From: Sedimenticola sp.
GTDB lineage: Bacteria; Pseudomonadota; Gammaproteobacteria; Chromatiales; Chromatiaceae
Assembly (NCBI GenBank): GCA_026984055.1
Contig: JALSSX010000245.1
Location: 1-38,395, forward strand
Direction: 5' to 3'
Length of the DNA stretch: 38,395 bases
Shown: piece after piece, positions 16,842-26,030 of the stretch
Layout of the letters: every line of letters begins with the position of its first letter
Numbering within the stretch: the stretch's first letter is position 1
The notes under the pieces: model-generated
The model's database searches: none
What the model was told of the DNA's origin: nothing
What the model saw: the letters and a program-made list of their open reading frames with translations, nothing else
Program-made: the position numbers and the translations under genes

Positions 16842-16937
16842 GGCGGCTATTGTAGCAGCCTGCGTTGGGCTTCGTTAGCGTGAAAGCCCCCACCCACCAA
16901 GACAAGCGAATTCCTTGGCCAGTTACCCACTAAAGTG
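16842..16937. other. Gap before hrpB: promoter region, then repeat copy 3
   Basis: The 352 bases between the unknown gene (ATG 16841) and hrpB hold the extended -10 of the minus-strand operon and, from 16938, repeat copy 3. No further gene or RNA gene was seen. Confidence 0.6.
16849..16857 (-). promoter_or_regulatory. Extended -10 promoter for the unknown gene-yciB-yciI-ppiC operon
   Basis: On the minus strand this reads TGCTACAAT, with TACAAT as the -10 box and TGC as the extended element. Only seven bases separate it from the ATG at 16841, so the transcript would have a leader of about one base. No Shine-Dalgarno sequence exists in that space. Confidence 0.45.
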
Positions 16938-17127
16938 GATCTCGAAAAATGCCTTCCATGGCATTTTTTTCGTCGCTAAGAGAAAATGCGATTTCCGCTT
17001 TGCTCATATTTTCAATCACTTATTGTGGTCGAAAAGGGTGGGACATCCCTGCCCCACTCGGGCATCTCGATTTTTCGAGATGCCCTGGCAGGCCGTTGAA
17101 AAATGCCATTTTTAAACGGCCTGCTAG
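16938..17127 (+). repeat. Modular stem-loop repeat, copy 3 (variant centre, largest copy)
   Basis: Modules in order: GATCTCGAAAAATGCC-type hairpin, CGTCGCTAAGAGAAAATGCG, GGTCGAAAAGGGTGGGACAT, a perfect hairpin GGGCATCTCGA/TCGAGATGCCC (17060-17085), and the end palindrome CAGGCCGTTGAAAAATG/CATTTTTAAACGGCCTG closing with CTAG. The end palindrome is shared with copies 1, 5 and 6, while the middle is shared with copy 2. It lies directly upstream of hrpB. Confidence 0.85.
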
Positions 17128-17193
17128 TTCCGCGTTACGCTGGCTGTTATGCTGGACGGGATTCCCGCCGCCGAGTTCTGCGCAATTGACAAT

Positions 17194-19707
17194 ATGGCGA
17201 TAAGCGACAAACTTCCGGATCTGCCGGTGCGCGCGATCCTCATCGAGTTGAGCGAGGCGCTTGGCGAGGCTCATGCGCTGCTGCATGCGCCTCCGGGTTC
17301 GGGCAAGACGACATTGGCGCCGTTGGCTCTGCTGGATGCGCCCTGGTTGGCCGGACGCCGGATATTGATGCTTGAGCCACGGCGTATCGCGGCGCGCGCG
17401 GCGGCGCGACGCATGGCTAGGCTGTTGGGCGAGGCGGCTGGCGAAACGGTGGGTTTTCAGACTCGCTTCGAGCGCCGCGTTTCGGCGCGGACGCGCATCG
17501 AGGTGGTCACCGAGGGCATTCTGACGCACCGCCTGCAACGGGATCCGGCGCTGAAGGGCGTCGCGGTATTGATCTTTGACGAGTTTCACGAACGTAGTTT
17601 GCACGCGGATCTCGCGCTTGCCCTGAGCCGTGACGTGGCCGAAGGTCTGCGCGAGGATCTGCGTATCCTGGTGATGTCGGCGACGTTGGACGATCGGGCC
17701 TTGCAAACCGTGCTGCCGGACGCGCGCCTCATCGCCTGTCGTGGCCGCCAGTACCCTGTTGAGGTCAGCCATCTGACACGACCATCGGATAAGTCATTGG
17801 TCAGACAGGTGGCTGATGCGGTATGGCGCATGCGCGCGGATTCGAAGGCCGATCTGCTGGTTTTTCTGCCGGGGGCGCCGGAGATCCGGCGTGTCGAAAG
17901 GCTGCTTCGCGAGGCGGATGCGGGGTTGTTGATTGTCCCATTGTATGGTGATTTGTCGGGCGAGATGCAGGATCTCGCGCTGTTTCCCGACGCGCAAGGT
18001 CGCCAACGGGTGATTCTGGCGACCGACATCGCCGAAACCAGTCTGACCATCGAGGGTATCGATACGGTGATCGACAGCGGCCTGTGTAAACGGCCTTCCT
18101 TCGATCCGAATCGCGGCATGTCACATCTGCGGACACTTGGCATCTCCCGGGCGTCGGCCGATCAGCGCGCGGGTCGAGCCGGACGTCTCGGTCCGGGCCG
18201 CTGCTTGCGTCTGTGGACGGCGGCTGAACACCGTGCAAGACTGGCGTTCCGGACGGCAGAGATTCTGCATGCCGACCTTGCGCCGCTGGCGTTGGAGTTG
18301 CTGCAATGGGGGGTCACGACACCGGAGGATCTGAGCTGGATCGATCCGCCGCCGCAGGGCGCTTGGCGTCAGGCGATCGACCTGCTCGACCAGCTCGGCG
18401 CGCTGGATGCGAGCGGTCGCCTGAACGCGGAGGGACGCCGCATGGCGCGGCTACCGTTACATCCACGCCTGGCCAGCTTGGTACTGGGCGCGTTGGCATC
18501 CGGGTGTGTCGATGAAGGGGTATTGCTCGCCGCGTTGCTTTCGGAGCGGGATATCCTCTCGCGGGATGGCGGCGGCATGCCGTCGGCCGATCTGGATCTG
18601 CGCCTGCGAGCCTTGCGCCAGGACGGTGCCGGTGGTGATCGCCGAGCCTGCCAGCGGGTGATGCGGGTCGCCGATCAAATCCGCTGCCTGCTCGGGAAAG
18701 CGACGGCGCCCCAAGACCCGCATCAAGACGGTGCGCTCGAATCGGACCCGAGTGGCTTGCTTGCCCGTGCTTTTCCGGACCGTATCGCGCGGCGTCATGC
18801 CGGTGGTCGCTATCGTTTGGTAAACGGGCGCATCGCCGCCGTAGACGACGCGGATCCCTTGATCGCGGAGGATTACCTAGTAGTCGCGGAGTTGGATGGA
18901 GGCGAGCGGGAAGGGCGGATCCAACGTGCCATCGGCATTCATCCGGATGCCATCCGACGGCTGTTTGCGTCTCGCATCGTTACGCGTACAGAAGTACGCT
19001 GGCGGGACGCGGGACAGCGCTTCGATGCGATATACGAAACGCGACTGGGCGAGCTGGTGTTGTCCGGGATTCCGGCAAGCCACTTTCCCGCGCAAGCTGT
19101 CCGCGCATCCTGGCTGACGCGGATTCGGCGACAGGGGCTCTCTTGGTTGCGTTTTAACGAATCACTGGAGCAATGGCTGGCGCGGGTCAACAGCCTGCAT
19201 CATTGGATGCCGGAATCGGATTGGCCGCTGCTGGATGAGCATACGTTGCTGGCGCGCCTGGATGAATGGCTGGGGCCATGGCTGGAAGGCGTGCGCACGC
19301 TGAAGTCTTTGCGCGGGATGGATTTTTCCGGCCTGTTGAAGTCACTATTGGATTGGGATCGGCAGCGGCAACTGGAACGTCTCGCGCCGAGCGCGCTGCG
19401 AGTGCCGAGTGGTTCACGCAAGCGCTTGACATATGCCAGCGACGGATCGCCGCCGGTGTTGCGGGTCAGGCTGCAGGAGATGTTCGGTCTGGAGCAAACG
19501 CCAACAGCATGCGATGGACGGGTCGCGGTGATGATGCATCTGTTGTCGCCGGCTCAGCGACCAGTGCAGCTCACCCGGGATATCGCCGGCTTCTGGGAAC
19601 ATACCTATGCCGAGGTGCGCAAGGATCTGCGTGGGCGCTACCCGAAACACCACTGGCCGGAAGATCCACGCGCCGCGGCGCCGAGCGCACGTGTCAAGCC
19701 CCGTTGA
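17194..19707 (+). CDS. hrpB: ATP-dependent helicase HrpB
   Basis: An 837-residue DEAH-box helicase, close to the usual length of about 820. The order is motif I HAPPGSGKTT, motif Ia EPRRIAARAAA, motif II DEFHER, motif III SATLD, then ATDIAETSLTIEGI and QRAGRAGRLGPG (motifs V and VI). The HA2 region follows, then the HrpB-specific C-terminus with HHWPEDPR. HrpB is common in gammaproteobacteria and its RNA substrate is poorly known. ATG 17194 is chosen because homologues begin just before LPVRAIL. An ATG at 17149 adds 15 residues. Neither has a clear ribosome site. The end overlaps the convergent fimX by 14 bp. Confidence 0.93.
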   Translation: MAISDKLPDLPVRAILIELSEALGEAHALLHAPPGSGKTTLAPLALLDAPWLAGRRILMLEPRRIAARAAARRMARLLGEAAGETVGFQTRFERRVSARTRIEVVTEGILTHRLQRDPALKGVAVLIFDEFHERSLHADLALALSRDVAEGLREDLRILVMSATLDDRALQTVLPDARLIACRGRQYPVEVSHLTRPSDKSLVRQVADAVWRMRADSKADLLVFLPGAPEIRRVERLLREADAGLLIVPLYGDLSGEMQDLALFPDAQGRQRVILATDIAETSLTIEGIDTVIDSGLCKRPSFDPNRGMSHLRTLGISRASADQRAGRAGRLGPGRCLRLWTAAEHRARLAFRTAEILHADLAPLALELLQWGVTTPEDLSWIDPPPQGAWRQAIDLLDQLGALDASGRLNAEGRRMARLPLHPRLASLVLGALASGCVDEGVLLAALLSERDILSRDGGGMPSADLDLRLRALRQDGAGGDRRACQRVMRVADQIRCLLGKATAPQDPHQDGALESDPSGLLARAFPDRIARRHAGGRYRLVNGRIAAVDDADPLIAEDYLVVAELDGGEREGRIQRAIGIHPDAIRRLFASRIVTRTEVRWRDAGQRFDAIYETRLGELVLSGIPASHFPAQAVRASWLTRIRRQGLSWLRFNESLEQWLARVNSLHHWMPESDWPLLDEHTLLARLDEWLGPWLEGVRTLKSLRGMDFSGLLKSLLDWDRQRQLERLAPSALRVPSGSRKRLTYASDGSPPVLRVRLQEMFGLEQTPTACDGRVAVMMHLLSPAQRPVQLTRDIAGFWEHTYAEVRKDLRGRYPKHHWPEDPRAAAPSARVKPR

Positions 19708-21823
19708 AGTCGAAGGTGATGGTGTCGCTGGGATCCTGTAGAAAGTAGCCCTGGATGTAGTTCACGCCGATGGTCCACAGCACCGCCAGGCTGTTGGCAT
19801 CCTCGACCGCCGTTGCGATGGTCTTGATATCGAAAGACTGGGCGAGCTCGTTTGCCGCGCCGAGCTCTTCCTGTTTTTCCTGATTGTCGGCCAGATTGTC
19901 CATGAAATCCGGCGCCAGCTTGACGAAATCGAACTTGATGTGCTTCAGCAGGCCACGTGACTGAGGCGTGCGGCCGAAGTGGTCCAGCGCTACCTGACAC
20001 CGTATCTTGCGCAAGCCCTCGATCAGCTGCTTCGATGCTTGAATGTTGTTTCGTACATCGACTTCTTTCAACTGGAACACGATCCAGGCGCCTTTCGCCT
20101 GACAGTCGCGCAGGCAGTCGCAGACCCACAGCAAGAATTCCTGATCTTGAATCCCCTGCGACGATACGTTCAGGAAAAAGTTGATCTTGCGTCCTTCCTT
20201 GCGTTGCCTGGACAGTTCCTCAATGGCGTTCTTGATCACCCAGCGATCGATCTGACTCATCAGATCGGCGTTTTCAGCGGGTTTCAGGAACTCATCCGGC
20301 ATGATGGTCTGGCCATTCTCGCCGGGGAGGCGCAGCATCACCGCATAGTTTTCCCGGGTATCACCTTGCAGACTGACGATGGGTTGATAGACCAGGCTGA
20401 ATCCATCATTCTCAAGCGCCTGGCGAGTCAGCGCGAGCACGTTGTCGGCTTCCACGCCGAGATCCTCGTTGCCGATGGTCTCCTCGTCGATCAGGCTGTT
20501 GTTGTACACACTGACGCGATTTCCGCCCAACGAACTGGCCGATTCGCAGGCGCGGAACGCAAGGCCGATATATTCGTGGCCGGCGTTGCGCGGATAGTCG
20601 TCACAAGCGACGACGCCTATGCTGCATGTCGGGGCGACAAATCGCTTGGTGTTTTCGAAGATATGTTCCTCGACGGATCGTCTGATCTCTTCGCCCAGGG
20701 ATTCGGTGTCGCCGAGTTCGCGGCCCTTGATCAGGATGCCGAACGAGGAATCGCTGATATGCGCGCAGACCGAGCCGTTGGGCACGAGCGAACGAATGAT
20801 ATCCGAAACCTCGAGGACGACCGAATCCGCCGCCTTGATGCCGGAGATATGGTAGACCTCCTGGACGTTGTCCAGGCTGACGATCATCAGTTGGGTTCGA
20901 TCCCGGTTTGCAGGCGTCAGGCGCACGTCGCATTCCTGAACGAAGGCGTCACGGTTCAACAGGCCTGTATGCAGATCCAAGCGTTGCAGCTCGCGGAGCT
21001 TTTCCTCCAGTTCACTGGTATTGCCTTGATCTCGGATGGTGATCTGGGTACAGGGCTCGCCATCCATGTGCGCAGGGGAGAATTCCATGCGCGCCCGGAA
21101 GGACTTCCCGTTTGCATTTCGGCATTGCGTATCCAGCGGCGTCTCGTCGGCTAGCTTCGGCAAGTAACGCATGAATTTCTTCACCTTTGGCAGCTCATCG
21201 GGTTCGATCAGGTCGAGCAGTGGCACGTCGGCCAGCTCTTCCTCGTCGATATAGCCGAACAGCTGAAGATAGACCGGGTTGGCGCGGATATGCATGCCGT
21301 CATGCACATAGGCGATGGCGTCGCGTGAACATTCCATCAGTGTCGTGCAGCGCAGCTCTGTCGCCGCCAGTTCGTTCCGCGCCTCTTCGAGTTGGCGGCG
21401 CATCATGAGGTTATGGTATTCGCGCCTTACCACATGTTGCAGATGCAGCTTGTTGTCTGGGTTGACGATATCGGCCACGCCCTGACCGATTATCTCGACG
21501 ATAGGGTTTGCCCGATCATCGAGCGCACTCAGGTAGATCAGAATTGCGTCGCTATCCGACTGGCGCAGCGCGCCGATGGTGGCGTGAATGTCGCTGTGAT
21601 CCGAATCGCCGACCGCCAATATCAGGTCGCAGTAGTTGGCGGCGAGTGTGTCGGTGAGTTGTTCCAGATCCTGTATCTGACGGGGATGCACGGCGATGCC
21701 GGCGTTTCGCAACATGCTGGCCAGCTCGTTGACCATGCTCAGGGAGGGGGCGATGACGAGCAATTCGATTGCCTGGTGTTCCGCTGCCAGCTTGCCGCTG
21801 ATGTCTTCCATTCTTGCCGCCAT
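19694..21823 (-). CDS. fimX: FimX-like degenerate GGDEF-EAL protein (type IV pilus regulator)
   Basis: A 709-residue protein with the FimX order: REC-like domain (about 15-135), PAS (about 155-270), GGDEF (about 280-450) and EAL (about 460-705). Both enzymatic domains are degenerate. SDSSF (357-361) replaces GGDEF, YAVMLRL (493-499) lacks the EAL glutamate, and LDHFG (613-617) replaces the DDFG pair. The EAL domain of P. aeruginosa FimX binds cyclic di-GMP and controls pilus assembly at the pole through PilB/PilZ-type partners. The REC domain lacks a clear phosphoacceptor. ATG 21823 was chosen; a TTG at 21901 adds 26 residues of low-complexity sequence. The upstream partner gene at 22168-23994 is co-oriented. 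Confidence 0.9.
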   Translation of the reverse strand: MAARMEDISGKLAAEHQAIELLVIAPSLSMVNELASMLRNAGIAVHPRQIQDLEQLTDTLAANYCDLILAVGDSDHSDIHATIGALRQSDSDAILIYLSALDDRANPIVEIIGQGVADIVNPDNKLHLQHVVRREYHNLMMRRQLEEARNELAATELRCTTLMECSRDAIAYVHDGMHIRANPVYLQLFGYIDEEELADVPLLDLIEPDELPKVKKFMRYLPKLADETPLDTQCRNANGKSFRARMEFSPAHMDGEPCTQITIRDQGNTSELEEKLRELQRLDLHTGLLNRDAFVQECDVRLTPANRDRTQLMIVSLDNVQEVYHISGIKAADSVVLEVSDIIRSLVPNGSVCAHISDSSFGILIKGRELGDTESLGEEIRRSVEEHIFENTKRFVAPTCSIGVVACDDYPRNAGHEYIGLAFRACESASSLGGNRVSVYNNSLIDEETIGNEDLGVEADNVLALTRQALENDGFSLVYQPIVSLQGDTRENYAVMLRLPGENGQTIMPDEFLKPAENADLMSQIDRWVIKNAIEELSRQRKEGRKINFFLNVSSQGIQDQEFLLWVCDCLRDCQAKGAWIVFQLKEVDVRNNIQASKQLIEGLRKIRCQVALDHFGRTPQSRGLLKHIKFDFVKLAPDFMDNLADNQEKQEELGAANELAQSFDIKTIATAVEDANSLAVLWTIGVNYIQGYFLQDPSDTITFDFNGA

Positions 21824-22167
21824 AGTCGTTTCTCTGCCTGAGTCGAATAAGCCTTGTTGTCTTGGATGGTGATGTTTTCTGGTGTCGTTGTTCAAGCTCA
21901 AAGTAGGGCGTTAGTTTGTTCCAGTGCGCCACGCTGCGTCAAATCAACGCGGTCGGTTACCGGTGCCTCGTCCGTGGGGACGCCGTGAATACCTCCCTGT
22001 AGGCTTGGCCTCGGGCATCCCGCAGCCGAATCAACGGACACGCACGCCAAAATCCGAGGTTCGACCGTAGGATGGTGATCAAACCCGCTTATGCTGTCAA
22101 TAGTGTTCTTGGAAGCGCGCGGACGGGTAGCTGCCATAAGGCTTGTTTTTACTATCTTGTGACATTG
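21824..22167. other. 344-bp gap between fimX and its upstream gene
   Basis: No gene is supported here. A stretch near 21955-22040 (GACGCCGTGAATAC, then CCTCCCTGTAGG, then GGCCTCGGGCATCCCGCAG) looks like a single copy of a GC-rich intergenic repeat of the kind I remember from Xanthomonas-like and Chromatiales genomes. Its structure is not clear enough to annotate as a repeat. Promoter sites for fimX were not identified. Confidence 0.35.
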
Positions 22168-23994
22168 CTATAACAAAGCCCAGAGTTGGGAGGCATTGCC
22201 GTCGTCGTTTTCACCGGAGGGCCGGCCTTTATCGGCGTCGTTCGCTGCCTTGCCATTACGGTCGATGCGCTGGTAACCGTAGCGGTTGAACGCCGGCGTG
22301 GATTCCATGAACTGAGTAAGCTTCAAGGTAAACCGCTCGTCTCCGGCATGGACCTCTAGGATACGCGATTCGATCTCGTAGTTCGGTGGTAGCAGCACGC
22401 TGCTGTCCTGGGACGCCGAGGCGATCTCTGGCAGCAGCAGGCCACTGATCGTGCTGCCGCCAGCATTGATGCTGCGTGGCGACAGGCGGGCGGCGGTACA
22501 CATCGGGGCGATGATCTCGATGCCGACATGCAGGCTTTTGCCAGGGTGATTGGTCAGCCAGCGTACCACGGCCACGCTGTAACTTTGCTTCTTTGTCGGC
22601 GACTGGATGCCCAGTAATTCACCGACCTTTATCCGAGGCGCCTTATCTGCAGGCCAGACCAGACAATAACCGGCGGCGCTTTCATTTGCGGATTGGCAGG
22701 TGAAGAGCGGCGAACCGCCCGCCGCCGCGTGGTCGCTGCCGTATTCCGAGGAGCTGGGTTCGCTGTCTGCTTGATGGGTGGTGCTGAAGCTTTCGGAAAA
22801 AAGATCCTCGCCAAGCGGATCGCGCGAATCGAGATCCGTTAGTCCGGAGAGCGACGGATAACGCGTCGTCATGAGGCTGCTGTAATCGTTCTCGACCGTG
22901 TTTTCATCGCTGGCGGTCAGCATCCGATGGATGGTGTTGAGTCCCTTTACCACGTTCAGCTCGAAATGCAACTCGGTACGCACGAAGTTGCGTTCCGAGT
23001 TGCGTAATATGCCGATGATCTGCCGGTAGAGCTGAAGCCGGAAACGGTTACTTTTACGTTGCCCCGGCTGGATCGCGGCAAAACGCTTGCGCAGATGTTG
23101 AACAAAATCGCCGCATTCGAATACCAGGTGATGGCGCGGAACCAGCGCATCGAAGGCTTCGATTGCAGCGGGAGGCGTATCACTCAGCAGATCGACCGCG
23201 TAGCGGATCGTCGCGCCGCTGGCCTTGCCTGGAGGTGGTTCGTGGTTCAATGTGATGTGCTCGGACCACTCGGGAAGCAGACGCATCAAGGCTTGTAATT
23301 GGGCGTTGGTGAGCTGATGCGGGGCGCATATGGAAAGTGTGCAGACCTGTGTGTAGAGATCTTCCAGCGTTGATTCCGTTGTCTGGGCCTTGTTCTCGAT
23401 ACGTACCGGAATCCGGCAGATATTGTTCTGCCAGGCATAGGCGTAGAGTTTGTGCAGCTCTTGCCAGCTACCTTCGGGAGATGCTTCGTAATGCTGCGCG
23501 GATTGCCGATGCACCATGCCGAGATAACACACTGCGCGGTGTAGCGAGACGATCAACAAGGCGTTGTCGAACTGGCGCTGTTGGTTAACCAATTGGCTGA
23601 CGATGATCTTGTAACTCAGGGTCAGTTCGAGGTAGAGCTCGCGGCACAGGATGGCGATCTTGCGATTCTTGCGCGATAGTGGCAAGGCGCTATCGATGTA
23701 GTATTTTTCCAGGTTCGCGACGATATAAGCGACCTCGGGCAGGAAGAGTTCTGCGATCCGCAGACGCGTCTTGGGCAGCATCTCGATGCGGTTGAAATCG
23801 ATGATGGCGTTGAATATCCGACGTGAAACCTCGCCGAGGTTGGCGCGAGGCAGGCGTTCCAACCAGCGGGAACACTTCTTGGCGTCGTTGAGTACGGTTT
23901 CGCGGGGCGCGCGCGATTGCTCTGGCAGGTTGAGGTCAAGTACCGGCCGTTGGTTGCTCTGTGTTTTTCCGCCCTTTCGTCTTATCGATATCAT
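22168..23994 (-). CDS. Large helical protein with a PilZ-like C-terminal domain
   Basis: A 608-residue cytoplasmic protein. Residues about 1-420 are helical and without recognised motifs. A Ser/Glu/Asp-rich linker (about 430-460) follows, then a beta-rich C-terminal region containing VGELLGIQS, YSVAVVRWL, and LHVGIEIIAP, the end part of a PilZ domain. The usual cyclic di-GMP-binding RxxxR and DxSxxG motifs were not found, so binding is doubtful. It lies upstream of fimX on the same strand. From memory, the P. aeruginosa fimX neighbour PA4958 is the counterpart. A role in cyclic di-GMP control of type IV pili or in chaperoning FimX is inference. ATG 23994 is chosen; GTG 24039 is an alternative. 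Confidence 0.72.
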   Translation of the reverse strand: MISIRRKGGKTQSNQRPVLDLNLPEQSRAPRETVLNDAKKCSRWLERLPRANLGEVSRRIFNAIIDFNRIEMLPKTRLRIAELFLPEVAYIVANLEKYYIDSALPLSRKNRKIAILCRELYLELTLSYKIIVSQLVNQQRQFDNALLIVSLHRAVCYLGMVHRQSAQHYEASPEGSWQELHKLYAYAWQNNICRIPVRIENKAQTTESTLEDLYTQVCTLSICAPHQLTNAQLQALMRLLPEWSEHITLNHEPPPGKASGATIRYAVDLLSDTPPAAIEAFDALVPRHHLVFECGDFVQHLRKRFAAIQPGQRKSNRFRLQLYRQIIGILRNSERNFVRTELHFELNVVKGLNTIHRMLTASDENTVENDYSSLMTTRYPSLSGLTDLDSRDPLGEDLFSESFSTTHQADSEPSSSEYGSDHAAAGGSPLFTCQSANESAAGYCLVWPADKAPRIKVGELLGIQSPTKKQSYSVAVVRWLTNHPGKSLHVGIEIIAPMCTAARLSPRSINAGGSTISGLLLPEIASASQDSSVLLPPNYEIESRILEVHAGDERFTLKLTQFMESTPAFNRYGYQRIDRNGKAANDADKGRPSGENDDGNASQLWALL

Positions 23995-24429
23995 CTGGGT
24001 CGTCTGTTCGCCAGGACGCGGTAGTGGTCTGCCCGGCACTCATGCTGAATCAAAGTGCGTCGTTGCTTGATCCCTTATCCAAAATCATAGTGATGAAGCT
24101 TTCCCGGTGCTCCATTGGACAGGACAGGGAAGCAGGCTGGTTGCTCTCCGCCAATAGCTGCGGAACCAGGATATACATGTTATGGGAATATGAAAAATCT
24201 TGTCCGGTATATTACCTTACTTTCATGCGCGTCGCCCAACTTATAGCCGAGATCGGTCAAATGCCGAATTTTAGCAGGTCGTTGAAAAAGTCCATGGAAG
24301 GACTTTTTCAACATCCCGTTAGTGCGCGTGCGCGAATGCCGACGTGTGGCCGGCCGTGGCTATATCGAGCGTCCCAGCTTTTTGGGAATCGGGTCTCCGG
24401 GCGTTGGCCGCGACGCTACCGGCAATAGA
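23995..24429. other. 435-bp gap holding only repeat copy 4
   Basis: Apart from the 52-bp repeat at 24271-24322, I see no supported gene. A 155-residue frame on the plus strand crosses this region but has no family signature or ribosome site and runs through the repeat. Confidence 0.5.
24271..24322 (+). repeat. Modular stem-loop repeat, copy 4 (minimal 52-bp unit)
   Basis: TTAGCAGG (24271-24278), then hairpin GTTGAAAAAGTCC/GGACTTTTTCAAC with loop ATGGAA, then ATCCCGTTAG. Only the first hairpin and the two ends of the family are present. It is the shortest copy in the window and lies 108 bp beyond the epmB stop. Confidence 0.85.
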
Positions 24430-25428
24430 TCAAATCAACGGAGATTTTGCGGTTTCACCACGGAGTTCCCTGACCAGGCGGGGCACCAGATAACCTGGTA
24501 AGCGGTCACGCAACCGGCGGTGGATATCTCGGGCAGTGCTTTCGGTCACGGCGAAATGCGCCGTGCCACTGGCCTTGTCGAGCATATGCAGGTAGTAGGG
24601 CAACACGTCGGCGTGGAATAACCGTTGGCTGAGTTCGGCGAGGATGCCTGCGTCGTCGTTGATCCCGCGCAATAGCACGCTCTGATTCAACAGCGCGTCG
24701 CAACAGCTCCGAAAGGTGTGCAACGCGGCGGTCACATCCGACGCCAGTTCGCGAGGGTGATTGGCATGGACGACCAACACGCTCTTCAGCCGGCCGCGCC
24801 CGAGCAGCTCGGATAGGGCGGCATCCAGCCGATCCGGCAGGACGATCGGCAGGCGGCTGTGGATGCGCAAGGTACGCAGATGCGGAATGGCTTCCAGTAT
24901 CTCGACCAGTTCGGTCAGTCTCGCATTGGAGAGTGTTAGTGGATCGCCGCCGCTGAGGATGATCTCATGGATTTCCGCATGCGCCTCCAGGTAGGCGCGG
25001 ATGGCTGTCAGATCCACATGCTGGTCGCCATACGGGAAATTGCGCCTAAAACAGTAGCGGCAATGGATCGCGCAGGCGCCAGTCATCACTAGCAGGGCAC
25101 GACCGTGGTATTTGTGGATGATACCGGGCTGTGGACTGGCGTTAAGATCGCCGACGGGGTCGGCGCTGAATCCCGCAGCCAGCGTTGTTTCCTCGGCGAC
25201 TGGCAGGATCTGCTTCAACAGCGGATCGTCGATATTTCCCTTTTCGATGCGAGCCAGATAGCCCAACGGCGCGGTCAGGCGAAACAGGCGGTTGGCGTCT
25301 TGCATGCCGGGCAGTCGATCGCGGGGTATCCGGAGGTAGTCCGCGAGCGCGTCCGGATCTCGGATGGCGTCCCGCAACTGTTTCGTCCAGTGGTCGCGCT
25401 GCACGATCCGGTGGCTTCGGGTTATCAT
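24430..25428 (-). CDS. epmB: EF-P beta-lysylation protein EpmB (radical SAM)
   Basis: A 332-residue KamA-like radical SAM enzyme that converts alpha-lysine to (R)-beta-lysine for EF-P modification. The cluster-binding CxxxCxxC motif is C119-C123-C126 in [30 protein letters not shown] is the SAM-binding region, and [16 protein letters not shown] contains the PLP/substrate-binding part of the C-terminal half. Length is close to the E. coli protein of about 342 residues. It is divergent from efp with only 29 bp between the start codons, as in E. coli, so the promoters must overlap each other or the coding ends. Confidence 0.95.
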   Translation of the reverse strand: MITRSHRIVQRDHWTKQLRDAIRDPDALADYLRIPRDRLPGMQDANRLFRLTAPLGYLARIEKGNIDDPLLKQILPVAEETTLAAGFSADPVGDLNASPQPGIIHKYHGRALLVMTGACAIHCRYCFRRNFPYGDQHVDLTAIRAYLEAHAEIHEIILSGGDPLTLSNARLTELVEILEAIPHLRTLRIHSRLPIVLPDRLDAALSELLGRGRLKSVLVVHANHPRELASDVTAALHTFRSCCDALLNQSVLLRGINDDAGILAELSQRLFHADVLPYYLHMLDKASGTAHFAVTESTARDIHRRLRDRLPGYLVPRLVRELRGETAKSPLI

Positions 25429-25457
25429 TGGCGTTTTTTCCAGATGGTAGTCGAGAT

Positions 25458-26030
25458 ATGGCCAGCTATAGTACCAACGAGTTCCGCGGCGGACTCAAGA
25501 TCATGTTGGACGGTGATCCGTGCAGTATCATCGAGAACGAATTCGTCAAGCCAGGCAAGGGACAGGCGTTCAACCGCGTGAAGATCCGCAACCTGCGTAC
25601 TGGCCGGGTGCTGGAGAAGACCTTTCGTTCCGGTGAATCGGTTGAAGCCGCGGATGTCATGGAGACCCAGCTCCAGTACCTCTATGCCGACGGTGAGTAT
25701 TGGCACTTCATGGATCCCGATACCTATGAACAGGTCGCCGCCGACGAGAGGGCTGTCGGCGATGCGGTGAAATGGATCAAGGAACAAGACGTATGCACTG
25801 TCACGCTGTGGGACGGGGTACCGATCATTGTCGAGCCGCCGAATTTTGTCGTATTGACCATCACCGAGACCGATCCGGGCCTGAAGGGCGACACCTCTGG
25901 CGGTGGCGGCAAGCCGGCGACATTGGAGACTGGCGCGGTGGTGCGCGTGCCGCTATTCGTTCAGACAGGCGACGTGATCAAGGTCGATGCGCGCTCCGGT
26001 GAGTACGTCTCGCGCGCCAAGGATGACTGA
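25458..26030 (+). CDS. efp: Translation elongation factor P
   Basis: A 190-residue factor that relieves ribosome stalling at polyproline stretches. The three beta domains are intact. The modified lysine K34 lies in [14 protein letters not shown], the site for beta-lysylation by EpmA/EpmB. The C-terminal domain holds [17 protein letters not shown] and [11 protein letters not shown]. The frame is open upstream to 25185, but ATG 25458 is the expected start; the extra residues would overlap epmB on the other strand and have no homology. The next gene epmA overlaps efp by eight bases. Confidence 0.97.
   Translation: MASYSTNEFRGGLKIMLDGDPCSIIENEFVKPGKGQAFNRVKIRNLRTGRVLEKTFRSGESVEAADVMETQLQYLYADGEYWHFMDPDTYEQVAADERAVGDAVKWIKEQDVCTVTLWDGVPIIVEPPNFVVLTITETDPGLKGDTSGGGGKPATLETGAVVRVPLFVQTGDVIKVDARSGEYVSRAKDD

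Noticed and set aside
19979-21154. 391-residue open frame on the plus strand
   Set aside because: It is antisense to the FimX-like gene and has no recognisable domain.
23961-24428. 155-residue frame between the fimX neighbour and epmB
   Set aside because: It passes through the 52-bp repeat, overlaps the start of the gene on the other strand, and shows no family motif or ribosome site.
25185-25457. Upstream extension of the efp reading frame
   Set aside because: It overlaps epmB on the other strand, and EF-P proteins start at the ATG at 25458.
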